DNA of 64,000 bases from assembly GCA_017937095.1 (NCBI GenBank), contig JAGBEG010000010.1:248001-312000 (forward strand). The letters are read 5' to 3'. The translations under genes and the position numbers were made by a program. Below are positions 41,376 through 50,399 of the stretch, piece by piece (within the stretch, counting starts at the first letter, position 1; every line of letters starts with the position of its first letter). The stretch comes from Roseburia sp. Its GTDB lineage: Bacteria > Bacillota > Clostridia > Lachnospirales > Lachnospiraceae. The notes beneath the pieces were generated by a model. It ran no database searches, was not told where the DNA came from, and saw only the letters and a program-made list of their open reading frames with translations.

Positions 41376-42512
41376 ATGGACAAAATCGAGCAGTATATTG
41401 ACGAGCTTTTGGCAAAGAGCACGCCGGATCGCCCAATCTGGAATATTGAGAAGATCTTGCAGGGTCTGAAATCGACATGGAATTACATCGACGGTTGTAT
41501 GATCAAGGCAGTGCTTGAGATGTACGCCATCACGAAGGACGAGAAATATTTTCAATTTGCGGATGCATTTATCGATGCGAAGGTGCATGAGGACGGGTCG
41601 ATTGAAGGTTACTCAGTGGAAGAACTGAATATTGACAATGTAAATGCAGGAAAGACCCTGTTCGAGCTTTACGATCTGACCGGAAAGGAAAAGTACAGAA
41701 AGGCGATCGACCTTGTATACAGCCAGATCGGACAGATGCCGCGGACGAAGGAGGGAAATTTCTGGCACAAGAATATCTACCCGAATCAGGTATGGCTGGA
41801 CGGGCTCTACATGTGTCAACCGTTCTATATGGAGTACGAGACGAGATTTAACGACAAGAAGAATTACGATGATATTTTCAATCAGTTCTTTCAGGTGGTG
41901 GAGCATATGCGCGACCCAAAGACCGGGCTTTACTACCATGCCTATGATTCGTCAAGAGAGATGTTCTGGTGCGATAAGGTGACGGGATTGAGCCAGAATT
42001 TCTGGCTGCGTGCGCTCGGCTGGTTCTCGATGGCGCTTCTCGATACGCTCGATAAGGCGGATGAGACTGTGGGCGAGCCGTACGAGCGGATGAAGCAGAT
42101 TTTCGTTGAACTGATGGACGCGATGCTTCAGTATCAGGACGAGAGCGGCATGTGGTATCAGGTCGTGAACTTCGGCGGCATGGAGAAGAATTACCTTGAG
42201 ACGAGCGGAAGCTCGATTATGGCATATGCACTTCTTAAGGGCGTGAGATTAGGTTTCCTCCCGGAGCGTTATCAGACGTTTGGGGCAAAAGCATTTCACG
42301 GTATCTGCGATAAGTACTTATCTGAGGACGCGGACGGCAGTCTGCATCTGGACGGCATCTGTCTGGTCGCAGGACTCGGCGGCAAGCAGATGCGTCCGGG
42401 AACCTACGATTATTATATGTCAGAGCCGGTCGTAAAGGATGATGCAAAGGGCGTCGGACCGTTTCTGCTCGCCTATACGGAGATGCGCAGAGCGGGACTG
42501 ATCGAGGCATAG
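41376..42512 (+). CDS. GH105 unsaturated rhamnogalacturonyl hydrolase (YteR/RhiN-like)
   Basis: 378 residues, the full family length. Motifs of the (alpha/alpha)6 barrel enzyme are present: QVWLDGLYMCQPFYMEYE with the catalytic Asp, WCDKVTGLSQNFWLRALGWFSMAL, and a C-terminal GGKQMRPGTYDYYMSEPVVKDDAKG. It removes the unsaturated uronic acid from pectin-lyase products in the cytoplasm, feeding the KduI-KduD branch. No signal peptide. CAGGAGG precedes the ATG. Although 13 kb from the uronate island, it has the same palindromic operator. Confidence 0.94.
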   Translation: MDKIEQYIDELLAKSTPDRPIWNIEKILQGLKSTWNYIDGCMIKAVLEMYAITKDEKYFQFADAFIDAKVHEDGSIEGYSVEELNIDNVNAGKTLFELYDLTGKEKYRKAIDLVYSQIGQMPRTKEGNFWHKNIYPNQVWLDGLYMCQPFYMEYETRFNDKKNYDDIFNQFFQVVEHMRDPKTGLYYHAYDSSREMFWCDKVTGLSQNFWLRALGWFSMALLDTLDKADETVGEPYERMKQIFVELMDAMLQYQDESGMWYQVVNFGGMEKNYLETSGSSIMAYALLKGVRLGFLPERYQTFGAKAFHGICDKYLSEDADGSLHLDGICLVAGLGGKQMRPGTYDYYMSEPVVKDDAKGVGPFLLAYTEMRRAGLIEA

Positions 42513-42586
42513 AGTGGCATGACAGATGGTGCAATGACATTCATGAGACGTGATACAGCATGACAGACAAAGTGAGGGCGTGACCT

Positions 42587-43714
42587 ATGAAGCAATCGAC
42601 GAAATATCTGAAAATACTCTGTAATTTTCTGGCGGCGGGGATTATCCTGTTCCTGGTATTTTTTCTGCTGCCAAAGCTGCTGGCATATTTTATGCCGTTT
42701 GTGTTAGGGTTTATTTTTTCGCTGATTGCAAATCCCATTGTCCGCTTCCTTGAGAAAAAGCTTAAGATGAAGCGGAAGTACGGGTCGGTGCTTATGATTG
42801 TTCTGGTCATTGCGGTGATCGTGCTTCTGGTCTACGGTGTGATCGCAGCCCTTGCCGCCGGAATCGAGAGCTTTGTCGCCTATATTCCGACGATGACTGC
42901 GAATGCCGGCAAAGAGCTGATGCAGGCGGGGGAGCAGCTTGAAAATCTGCTCATGAAGCTGCCGTTCGTGCAGGACATCAGGCTCGAAGAAATCGGGGAG
43001 ACGTTAAGCGGCTATATCACAGAATTTATGTCCGGCAGCGGGGAGCCGACGGTTCTCGCCATCGGAGATTTTGCAAAACGGATTCCGGATGTGCTTGTGG
43101 GCGTGATCGTAGGACTTCTGGCGACCTACTTTTTCATTGCGGATCATGATAAGCTTGCCGGGATGATAGAGCGCCACGTGCCGGAGTCTTTAAGAAAGCA
43201 GACGCGCCGGATCAGTGACCAGCTTGTGCGTGTAGTCGGAGGGTATTTCAAGGCGCAGTTTAAGATTATGGGCGTCATTTATGTGGTGGTGTTTATCGGA
43301 CTTCTGATTCTTCACGTAGATTACGCATGGCTGATTGGCTTTGGGATTGCGTTTCTTGATATGCTTCCGGTGTTTGGAACGGGGACGGTGCTCTGTCCTT
43401 GGGCGGTCATCAAGCTTTTTTCCGGCAATTATATGACGGCGCTTGGAATGCTGATCTTATACGCGGTGACACTTGTAGTCCATCAGCTTGTACAGCCAAA
43501 GCTGGTCGGGGAATCTGTCGGGATGGACCCGTTTGCAGCCCTGTTCTTTATGTTTGTCGGATATAGGATCAGCAGTGTGGTCGGAATGATCATTGCGATT
43601 CCGGTCGGTATGATATTGATCAATCTCTATGAAGTGGGGGCATTTGATACGCTGATCTGGTGTGTCAGGGAGGTTGTCACAGACTTTAATAATTTCAGGA
43701 AAATAAAAAACTGA
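42587..43714 (+). CDS. AI-2E family transporter (YtvI/PerM-like)
   Basis: 375 residues with about eight membrane segments, an extracellular loop between segments 2 and 3 (~residues 95-160) and the characteristic FGIAFLDMLPVFGTGTVLCPWA followed by VHQLVQPKLVGESVGMDPFAALFFMFVGY. Members include TqsA, Na+/H+ antiporters and the sporulation protein YtvI; the substrate here is unknown. A GTGAGGG ribosome site lies upstream. Not obviously linked to its neighbours. Confidence 0.9.
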   Translation: MKQSTKYLKILCNFLAAGIILFLVFFLLPKLLAYFMPFVLGFIFSLIANPIVRFLEKKLKMKRKYGSVLMIVLVIAVIVLLVYGVIAALAAGIESFVAYIPTMTANAGKELMQAGEQLENLLMKLPFVQDIRLEEIGETLSGYITEFMSGSGEPTVLAIGDFAKRIPDVLVGVIVGLLATYFFIADHDKLAGMIERHVPESLRKQTRRISDQLVRVVGGYFKAQFKIMGVIYVVVFIGLLILHVDYAWLIGFGIAFLDMLPVFGTGTVLCPWAVIKLFSGNYMTALGMLILYAVTLVVHQLVQPKLVGESVGMDPFAALFFMFVGYRISSVVGMIIAIPVGMILINLYEVGAFDTLIWCVREVVTDFNNFRKIKN

Positions 43715-43752
43715 CAACTTCCATATTTACACATACAAAGAGGAGAAGCCAC

Positions 43753-45513
43753 ATGAGGTTAAGAAGAAATAACGGCAGATGCGCGGCTGCCCTGCTGCTT
43801 GCGGGCTGCATCGCCTTGTCAGGCTGTTCGGGTACGGATATTGGCGGAACGACGGGAGAAGCGTTCGATTCCTATATAGAGGAATTGTTTCTGGAGGACG
43901 TCGCGTCGGATGCGCTGACGCTTCATTATACGCTTGCTTATCCCGGGAATTACGGAATCACAGATTATGACGTGACGCTTGGAAATTATTCCGTGGAAGA
44001 TTTCAAGGAAAGCTACGCCGCCATGGAGGAGACACTTAAGGAATTGCGGGGCTTTGACGAGGAAAAGCTTACGGAGGAGCAGAATCTCACGCGGGATATT
44101 CTGATCGATTCCATCGAGACGGATCTGTCGGTGAAGGATCTGACCTTGTATCATGAGATTCTTGGTCCGACGACGGGATATCAGGCGCAGCTTCCGGTCG
44201 TGCTTGCCGAGTACACGTTCCGGACCGAGCGTGATATCGAGGATTATCTCGTTCTGGCAGGACAGATTGACGATCTGTTTGCGGAAATCGTCGCATTTGA
44301 GCAGGAGAAGTCTAAGGCGGGACTTTTTATGCCGGATTATGCAGTGGACGCGGTCATCGACCAGTGTGAGGAGTTTATTGCCGACCCCGGGAATAATTAT
44401 ATGATCGAGATTTTTGATGACAAGATCGATGCGTTCGAGGGTCTTACCGATGAGCAGCGCGCTTCCTATAAGGAGAAGAACCGCACGATTATCACCATGG
44501 AGGTCGTGGAAGGCTATGAGAAGCTGATCGACGGTCTGACGGCGCTTAAGGGAACAGGCACGAATGAGCTTGGACTCTGCTACTACGAGGACGGCAGGGA
44601 GTACTATGAATATCTGGTGCGCACGGCAACCGGCTGTGATGATTCGATAGAGGAGCTGCTTGCGCGGACGGACAATTTTATTTCGGAGAGCACAGATGAG
44701 ATATACCGCCTTGTCAGCGAGAATCCGGAGCTGTTATATGAGTTTTCGGATTATGAATTTCCGATCACGGAGCCGGATGAGATTATGGAGGATCTGACGA
44801 GCAAGGTGTCAAAGGATTTCCCCGAACCGCCGGAGGTGAATTATACGATTAAGTATGTGCATCCCTCCTTACAGGAGCATCTGAGCCCGGCGTTTTATCT
44901 TGCGACACCTGTAGATGATATTGAGAATAATGTGATCTATATCAATGAAAAGTATCTGGGGGAGGATTCCATGACGGATCTTTATACGACGCTGGCGCAT
45001 GAGGGCTATCCGGGGCATCTGTATCAGAACTGCTATACCGGCTCCTGCGAACTGCCGCTTGTGCGGAGTCTTTTGTCTTATCCGGGCTACTCGGAGGGCT
45101 GGGCGACTTACGTGGAGCAGTATTCCTACGGAATCAGCGGACTTGATACGGACGTCGCAAAGCTTGCGTCGCTCAACAATGCAGCCTCCCTTGCGCTCTA
45201 TGCGTATCTTGACATGAGCATCCATTACAGGGGATGGGACAGGGAGGAGGTCGCGGAATATCTGGATGATTACGGCATTTCGGATGCGGAAGTCGCCGAT
45301 GAAATTTTTGAGACGTTGATCAGCGATCCTGCCAATTATCTGAGCTATTTTATTGGCTATCAGGAGTTTAAGCGCCTGCGCGCAGAGGCAAAGGACTGGC
45401 TCGGCGAGGCGTTCGTGCTGAAGGAGTTTCATCAGTTCCTGCTTGAGACGGGACCTGCGCCGTTCTATATTATCGAGGACTATATGCAGGACTGGGCGAA
45501 GGAACAAGGTTAG
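43753..45513 (+). CDS. DUF885-family lipoprotein (putative metallopeptidase)
   Basis: 586 residues. A lipoprotein signal peptide ends at LSGC (Cys ~24). The mature protein is DUF885-like. The zinc-type motif HEGYPGH is near residue 416 with a conserved Glu further on (YSEGWATYVEQYSYG), the arrangement seen in this gluzincin-like family. It is presumably anchored outside the membrane; peptide substrates are likely but untested. AGAGGAGAAG precedes the ATG. A terminator follows. Confidence 0.88.
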   Translation: MRLRRNNGRCAAALLLAGCIALSGCSGTDIGGTTGEAFDSYIEELFLEDVASDALTLHYTLAYPGNYGITDYDVTLGNYSVEDFKESYAAMEETLKELRGFDEEKLTEEQNLTRDILIDSIETDLSVKDLTLYHEILGPTTGYQAQLPVVLAEYTFRTERDIEDYLVLAGQIDDLFAEIVAFEQEKSKAGLFMPDYAVDAVIDQCEEFIADPGNNYMIEIFDDKIDAFEGLTDEQRASYKEKNRTIITMEVVEGYEKLIDGLTALKGTGTNELGLCYYEDGREYYEYLVRTATGCDDSIEELLARTDNFISESTDEIYRLVSENPELLYEFSDYEFPITEPDEIMEDLTSKVSKDFPEPPEVNYTIKYVHPSLQEHLSPAFYLATPVDDIENNVIYINEKYLGEDSMTDLYTTLAHEGYPGHLYQNCYTGSCELPLVRSLLSYPGYSEGWATYVEQYSYGISGLDTDVAKLASLNNAASLALYAYLDMSIHYRGWDREEVAEYLDDYGISDAEVADEIFETLISDPANYLSYFIGYQEFKRLRAEAKDWLGEAFVLKEFHQFLLETGPAPFYIIEDYMQDWAKEQG

Positions 45514-45564
45514 CCCTGCACACCGGAGCAGAACGCAAGGCGTCAGATGACGCCCATTTGCATG

Positions 45565-45607
45565 AAGAGGGATGTGAAGCCGTTAGGCTTTCACATCCCT
45601 CTTTTTT
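45565..45607. terminator. Bidirectional terminator between DUF885 and the ABC genes
   Basis: AAGAGGGATGTGAAGCC pairs with GGCTTTCACATCCCTCTT around a GTTA loop, then TTTTTT on the plus strand. Confidence 0.9.
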
Positions 45608-46314
45608 AACAGGTAGATACTGATTCCGAAGAACAGCAGGAAGAAAAAAAGCGTGCTGATCAGAAACGGCAGCAGACCGCCGCTCATCTTATCCTCATAG
45701 CTGTTCGAGTTCATTCCCATCATAAGGAGCGCGTACGGCCAGAAGAGCCCCATATTAAGGTTGGAGAGGACAAGTCCGATACAGCCGCCTGCAAGCGCAA
45801 TGCCGATGGGAATCGCAAAGCTTCGGATGCACATGGACAGAAGAAGCTGTAAGGTGCCGATGGCGATCGCGGCGAGCGTGCCGCGGAGCGTCCAGAGAAG
45901 AATGTCAAGCGGGGGAAGTCCCGGAAAATGAACGAGCTTTCCGCCGATGACAAAGAGGACGTAGACCCAGAGCTGTGTGAACAGCGTGACCTTGAGGATG
46001 ATAACGAGCTTTCCGGCAAATATGCTCGCAGGAGATACCGGCATGGTCATAAGGACATTCCAGTTGTGGTTCATGTGTTCCAGACGCCACAGATAGGAGC
46101 AGTATACCCCGATCAGCGGTGCGTAGAAAAGCAGGGAATAAAACAGGGTAAACTGGCTCCACAGCGAATACCACGCGCCTGTGAGAATGTCGGTGTTCTG
46201 TAAGTAATTAAAGGTGCCCATAATGGCGGGAATCACCGGAACGAGCAGCGCCGCAAGCCAGATGACCGAGTGACGCAGTTTTGCATTTTCTGCCTTGATA
46301 CATAAATGAAGCAT
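45583..46314 (-). CDS. ABC-2 permease, lantibiotic-immunity type (MutG/LanG-like)
   Basis: 243 residues with six hydrophobic segments. The segment WRLEHMNHNWNVLMTMPVSPASIFAGKLVI is typical of the MutE/MutG and SpaE/SpaG permease family that expels lantibiotics from the membrane. Its stop codon region overlaps the terminator hairpin. It follows the other permease by four bases and belongs to a three-gene leftward unit. Confidence 0.85.
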   Translation of the reverse strand: MLHLCIKAENAKLRHSVIWLAALLVPVIPAIMGTFNYLQNTDILTGAWYSLWSQFTLFYSLLFYAPLIGVYCSYLWRLEHMNHNWNVLMTMPVSPASIFAGKLVIILKVTLFTQLWVYVLFVIGGKLVHFPGLPPLDILLWTLRGTLAAIAIGTLQLLLSMCIRSFAIPIGIALAGGCIGLVLSNLNMGLFWPYALLMMGMNSNSYEDKMSGGLLPFLISTLFFFLLFFGISIYLLKKRDVKA

Positions 46315-46318
46315 AAGC

Positions 46319-47104
46319 TCAGACCTCCCTTCTTAAGAAAACGCTCCGGCACACGAGATAGAATGCGACGCCGAAGATGCAGAAGCCGGCAAACTCGCCG
46401 ACAGGAAACGCAGCCGGGGAAAAAGAAAGCAGGCGCGCAGCTTCATCGTAGTTCATCGAGTACGGGACAAAGGCGCCAAAATATCCCCAGAGGATCAGCC
46501 TTGCGATCTCGTGCGGAAAGAACATAGAGAACAGCCCTAAGAAAGATCCTGCAAGTCCGGCGACGAGCGGAAGAATCTGATTCCCCGAGCAGAGCGAAAG
46601 GATATGCTGCAGGGTAAGTACGACAGTGCCCGCGATAAATGCCACAGCGACATGGCGGATGACAAGGATAATAGAAAGCGTCTCCGTGAATCCGAACAGT
46701 CTGCCGCAGAGCGGGAAAATCAGCCCTTCACCAAGACAGAAGAGCAGAAGGTAAAACGCTTCGTGCAGATATTTCCAGTCGTAGAAGCTGCCCTTTTCCT
46801 GTAAGGTGTACAAAAGCTTTAAGGTCTGCCCTTTGATTTCCATATCGCAGAGACGGCTTGCGAGCACCGCAATCATAAGCGGCATCGTCATACAATTTAA
46901 GAGCGGCATCTCGAAAAACAGGTAGGCATAGCCCTGCGCTTTTTCATAATCACTCGGGTCTTTGCTCGCGTAAACGGACCAGAGCAGTATCACCATAAAA
47001 AAGCCGAACGGAATCAAAAAGAGATGTAAGCGGCGTCCCTTCTGAAACTCTACGGCGGCAGGACGTCGAAGTTTTTTGGTGTTCTGTTGTACTGCTGTAT
47101 TCAT
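46319..47104 (-). CDS. ABC-2 permease, lantibiotic-immunity type (MutE/LanE-like)
   Basis: 261 residues with six hydrophobic segments and an N-terminal RPAAVEFQKGRRLHLFLIPFG, resembling MutE-type permeases. The order ATPase, permease, permease with almost no gaps is the LanFEG layout. It would form a heterodimeric channel with the next gene product. Confidence 0.82.
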   Translation of the reverse strand: MNTAVQQNTKKLRRPAAVEFQKGRRLHLFLIPFGFFMVILLWSVYASKDPSDYEKAQGYAYLFFEMPLLNCMTMPLMIAVLASRLCDMEIKGQTLKLLYTLQEKGSFYDWKYLHEAFYLLLFCLGEGLIFPLCGRLFGFTETLSIILVIRHVAVAFIAGTVVLTLQHILSLCSGNQILPLVAGLAGSFLGLFSMFFPHEIARLILWGYFGAFVPYSMNYDEAARLLSFSPAAFPVGEFAGFCIFGVAFYLVCRSVFLRREV

Positions 47105-47105
47105 G

Positions 47106-48017
47106 TCAGATACTCCTTCCTACAAGACTTAAAAAGATATCCTCGAGGCTCTTTTGCTCTTCCTCCAGACGAAGGATGCCGATTTCGGACTCATATAAAA
47201 GGCGTCCGGCGCGAAGAATCACCTCGGGTTTGCGGCTGTTTAAATAGATAAGACCGCCGCGATCCAAAACAACGGGAAGCCCTGCCTGCTTTAGGAGGGA
47301 GCTTGCGGCGGCATTGTCCGTTGTGAGCAGCTTCATGCGCGCGCGGCTGTGTTCGTGGAGCACGGACAATTCATTCTGGAAAATGAGTGCGCCGTTATCA
47401 ATGATTCCTACATGTGTCGCCATCTGGTCGATTTCCGCAAGCAGATGGCTTGAGACGAAAACGGTCATGCCGTAGCGGGCGGGCAGGGAGCAGATCAGCT
47501 TACGCATTTCCTGAATACCCGCAGGGTCAAGCCCGTTCGTCGGCTCGTCCAAAAGGAGCAGCTTCGGATAACCGAGCAGCGCAGCGGCAAGACCGAGACG
47601 CTGCTTCATGCCAAGCGAATAGTGACTGACCTTTTTCTCCTGCTGATTGTCGAGATGTACAATGCGAAGAACGTCGTCGATCTGCTCTGGCGGGACCTGC
47701 TTTAACGAGGCAATCAGCGCCAGATTTTCGCGCCCGGTCAGATGACCGTAGTAGGCAGGCGACTCGATCAGCGAGCCCGTATTCTTTAAAAGCGCAATCC
47801 GGTTTTGCTGATTGACCGGTTTGCCGAGCACGGAGATGTTTCCGGCGGTCGGTTTGGTGAGCCCCAAAATCATTTTCATTGTCGTCGATTTCCCCGCGCC
47901 GTTCGGACCTAAGAATCCGTAGATGCTGCCGGACGGTACGGAAAGATCCAGCTCGGACACGACGTTTTTGCCGTGATATTGTTTGGTAAGGGAAGTGGTC
48001 TTGATTACAGTTTCCAT
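47106..48017 (-). CDS. ABC transporter ATPase, lantibiotic-immunity type (LanF-like)
   Basis: 303 residues from the ATG at 48017 (AAGGAGG upstream; the frame to 48083 lacks a site). Walker A GPNGAGKST, signature HYSLGMKQRLGLA, Walker B LLLLDEPTNGLDPAGI and a switch His (VSSHLLAEI) are all intact. The C-terminal extension (~residues 220-300) matches the MutF/BcrA group. It powers the two permeases. A response regulator and sensor kinase are divergent, 194 bp away. Confidence 0.93.
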   Translation of the reverse strand: METVIKTTSLTKQYHGKNVVSELDLSVPSGSIYGFLGPNGAGKSTTMKMILGLTKPTAGNISVLGKPVNQQNRIALLKNTGSLIESPAYYGHLTGRENLALIASLKQVPPEQIDDVLRIVHLDNQQEKKVSHYSLGMKQRLGLAAALLGYPKLLLLDEPTNGLDPAGIQEMRKLICSLPARYGMTVFVSSHLLAEIDQMATHVGIIDNGALIFQNELSVLHEHSRARMKLLTTDNAAASSLLKQAGLPVVLDRGGLIYLNSRKPEVILRAGRLLYESEIGILRLEEEQKSLEDIFLSLVGRSI

Positions 48018-48211
48018 AAATCCTCCTTGTTTTTTGATGTTTTGCTTTGCTCCGGTCTGCCGGAACAGTAGAAAGCTTAGCAATTTAAGCTTAAAGCGGA
48101 CTTAGCGTTTCCTTATTTTTACCTTAAGAATCGGGGGAAAGATTTTCCGGGCGGAAGAAAAATGTTATGATGATAGCATAGAAAAGAGCAATCAATGAAA
48201 TCGGAGGAAAT

Positions 48212-48922
48212 ATGAATATCTACAACTGTAAAATTCTCCTCGTGGACGACAACAGGGAACTGGCGGAAATGACCGCCGATATTTTAAGGAAAAGCGGCTA
48301 TGAGACGGTCGTCACAGCGTATAGCTGCCTGGAGGGCATGGAAGCGTTCCGCCGCGAAAAGCCGGAGCTTGCGATTTTAGACATCATGCTGCCGGACGGC
48401 GACGGCTTTACATTATTCCGCAGGATGCGGGAGGTGTCTGCGCTGCCGATTTTGTTTTTGTCTGCGCGGGACGAGGATAACGACAGACTGTTCGGATTGG
48501 GGCTTGGAGCGGATGATTACGTCACAAAGCCGTTTCTGCCGCAGGAGCTTGTGCTGCGTGTAAATGCCATTTTAAAACGGTCTTATTTTCGGAATCAGGA
48601 GGGCGCGAGGGCATCCGGCGTCATAGAACTGTCCGGGCGCAGAATTTCGCTGGAAAATGCGACGGTAGAGTATCAGGGGGAGACGACGGCGCTCACGGCA
48701 AAGGAGCTTCTGCTGTTAAAAAAACTGTATGCGAACCGTGGAAATGTCGTGACGTTCGACGCAATCTGCCAGGCGGTCTGGAATGATTCTTATTACGGGT
48801 ATGAAAATTCTCTTATGGTACATATTAGACATCTGCGGGAAAAAATCGAAGAGGACCCGTCGCATCCGAAATGGATTCTGACCGCGCGCGGCATCGGTTA
48901 TCGTCTGGCGAAGGAGTCTTAA
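48212..48922 (+). CDS. OmpR-type response regulator
   Basis: 236 residues. Receiver domain with the acidic pair in LLVDDN, phosphorylated Asp57 in AILDIMLPDGDG and Lys in YVTKPF. A winged-helix DNA-binding domain with GNVVTFDAICQAVWNDSYYGYENSLMVHIRHLREKIEEDPSHPKWILTARGIGYRL follows. Starts after CGGAGG and ends one base before the kinase start. Probably controls the divergent ABC operon. Confidence 0.95.
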   Translation: MNIYNCKILLVDDNRELAEMTADILRKSGYETVVTAYSCLEGMEAFRREKPELAILDIMLPDGDGFTLFRRMREVSALPILFLSARDEDNDRLFGLGLGADDYVTKPFLPQELVLRVNAILKRSYFRNQEGARASGVIELSGRRISLENATVEYQGETTALTAKELLLLKKLYANRGNVVTFDAICQAVWNDSYYGYENSLMVHIRHLREKIEEDPSHPKWILTARGIGYRLAKES

Positions 48923-48923
48923 T

Positions 48924-50399
48924 ATGAAAAGCTTATGGAAAATCAGCAGGCGTTATATCTGGTCTGCGATTGTGATTACGGTATTTGTCATCAACATCAA
49001 TATGCTTGTTTTTGCCGGAGGTATGTTAAAGCTGGCTGGCAGTGACAGCGGGCAGGAGGGAGACATCAGTCGTTCCCTGATGGAGGAGATCAACAGCTCG
49101 CTCCGGCAGGAAGACGGCGTATGGAAGCTGACGGACGAAGGACTGCAGGAATTGGAAGAAAGCTCCTTTGTATGGGCAATGCTCTTAGATGAGCACGGAA
49201 CTATCGCGTGGAGCTATGAACTGCCCGAAGAACTGAACCGCCATTACAGCATCGCCGATGTATCCGTCTTTTCCCGGTGGTATTTAGCCGATTATCCCGT
49301 CCGTACCTGGCGCAAGGGCGACCGGCTGATGGTCTATGGGATGGGGAAGGGGGATAAGGTAAGAATCAATGTAATTTACAGGCTCGCGTTGATGGAGAAG
49401 CTGCCGGAGATTGTAAAATATTTTGTGCTTCTGAATTTGCTGCTTCTCTTTGCGCTGGCGCTGTTTTTTGCTTATCGCTTTTACCGCTCGATCCGCCCGA
49501 TTGCACAGGGAATCGATTCCCTTGCAGCAAAACAGCCGGCGAGAGTGCCGCAGAAGGGACTTACCGCGGAGCTGGCGGTAAGGCTGAATGAGGCGTCAAG
49601 GCATCTGCAGGAACAGGATGGGAAGCTTGCAAAGCGCGATATGGCGCGCACGGAATGGATTGCGGGCGTGTCGCACGATATCAGAACGCCGCTGACGCTG
49701 ATTACCGGCTATGCGGATGAGCTTGCGGCAAATCCGGCGCTGGGGGAGGAGGAGCGGAAAAAGGCGGGACAGATTCAGGAGGCTGCGCTTGTGATCGGAC
49801 AGCTCATCGCGGATTTGAACCTGACTTCGAAGCTGGAGTATCAGACACAGCCGCTGCGGATGACGTCGTTTTTCCCGGCAGGGCTTTTGAGGGAATGTGT
49901 CGCGGAATATTACAATCAGGGAATCGGGGATTCCTATGAGATTGAGGTGGAAATTGCCGCAGAAACGGAACAGATACAGTGCTGTGGTGATACCGGGCTG
50001 CTGCTTCGCGCGTTCCGCAATCTGATTGGAAACAGCATACGGCATAACCCGGACGGATGTGTGGTGAATGTGCGTCTTTCGGCATGGGAAGACGGGGTGG
50101 AATATTTGTTTACAGACAGCGGACTGGGAATCCCGGAGCGCGTGGTACGTGTCCTTAGGGAGGAGGAAGAAAAATCCGCAGTCGGTGGGGGGAATGCCGC
50201 GTGGCGTAAGGAGGACGGAAAACCGGAGGCCTGCGAGCAGAATCCCATACACGTTATGGGACTTCGGCTCGCAAAGCAGATTGTAAAGGCGCATGGATGG
50301 ATGTTTGAGTTTGAGAGGCGGGAGAGCGGGACATATGATGTGCGGATTGCGGTTTGCAATCACGATTCCACCAGCGTCAGCTCCGAGATATCCGGGTGA
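48924..50399 (+). CDS. Two-component sensor histidine kinase
   Basis: 491 residues. Two membrane segments (about 13-35 and 168-190) flank a ~130-residue extracellular region. A HAMP-like stretch is followed by the dimerisation helix with the phospho-acceptor GVSHDIRTPLTLITGY (His ~252). The ATPase domain has NLIGNSIRHNPDG (N box) and DSGLGIP (G1). The last ~25 residues overlap the opposite-strand rqcH gene. Likely detects an antimicrobial peptide, given the neighbouring immunity-type ABC genes. Confidence 0.94.
   Translation: MKSLWKISRRYIWSAIVITVFVININMLVFAGGMLKLAGSDSGQEGDISRSLMEEINSSLRQEDGVWKLTDEGLQELEESSFVWAMLLDEHGTIAWSYELPEELNRHYSIADVSVFSRWYLADYPVRTWRKGDRLMVYGMGKGDKVRINVIYRLALMEKLPEIVKYFVLLNLLLLFALALFFAYRFYRSIRPIAQGIDSLAAKQPARVPQKGLTAELAVRLNEASRHLQEQDGKLAKRDMARTEWIAGVSHDIRTPLTLITGYADELAANPALGEEERKKAGQIQEAALVIGQLIADLNLTSKLEYQTQPLRMTSFFPAGLLRECVAEYYNQGIGDSYEIEVEIAAETEQIQCCGDTGLLLRAFRNLIGNSIRHNPDGCVVNVRLSAWEDGVEYLFTDSGLGIPERVVRVLREEEEKSAVGGGNAAWRKEDGKPEACEQNPIHVMGLRLAKQIVKAHGWMFEFERRESGTYDVRIAVCNHDSTSVSSEISG

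Noticed and set aside
45583-50399. Complete lantibiotic biosynthesis cluster
   Set aside because: No LanA-like small peptide, LanB/C/M enzyme or LanT/P gene is found in the flanks.
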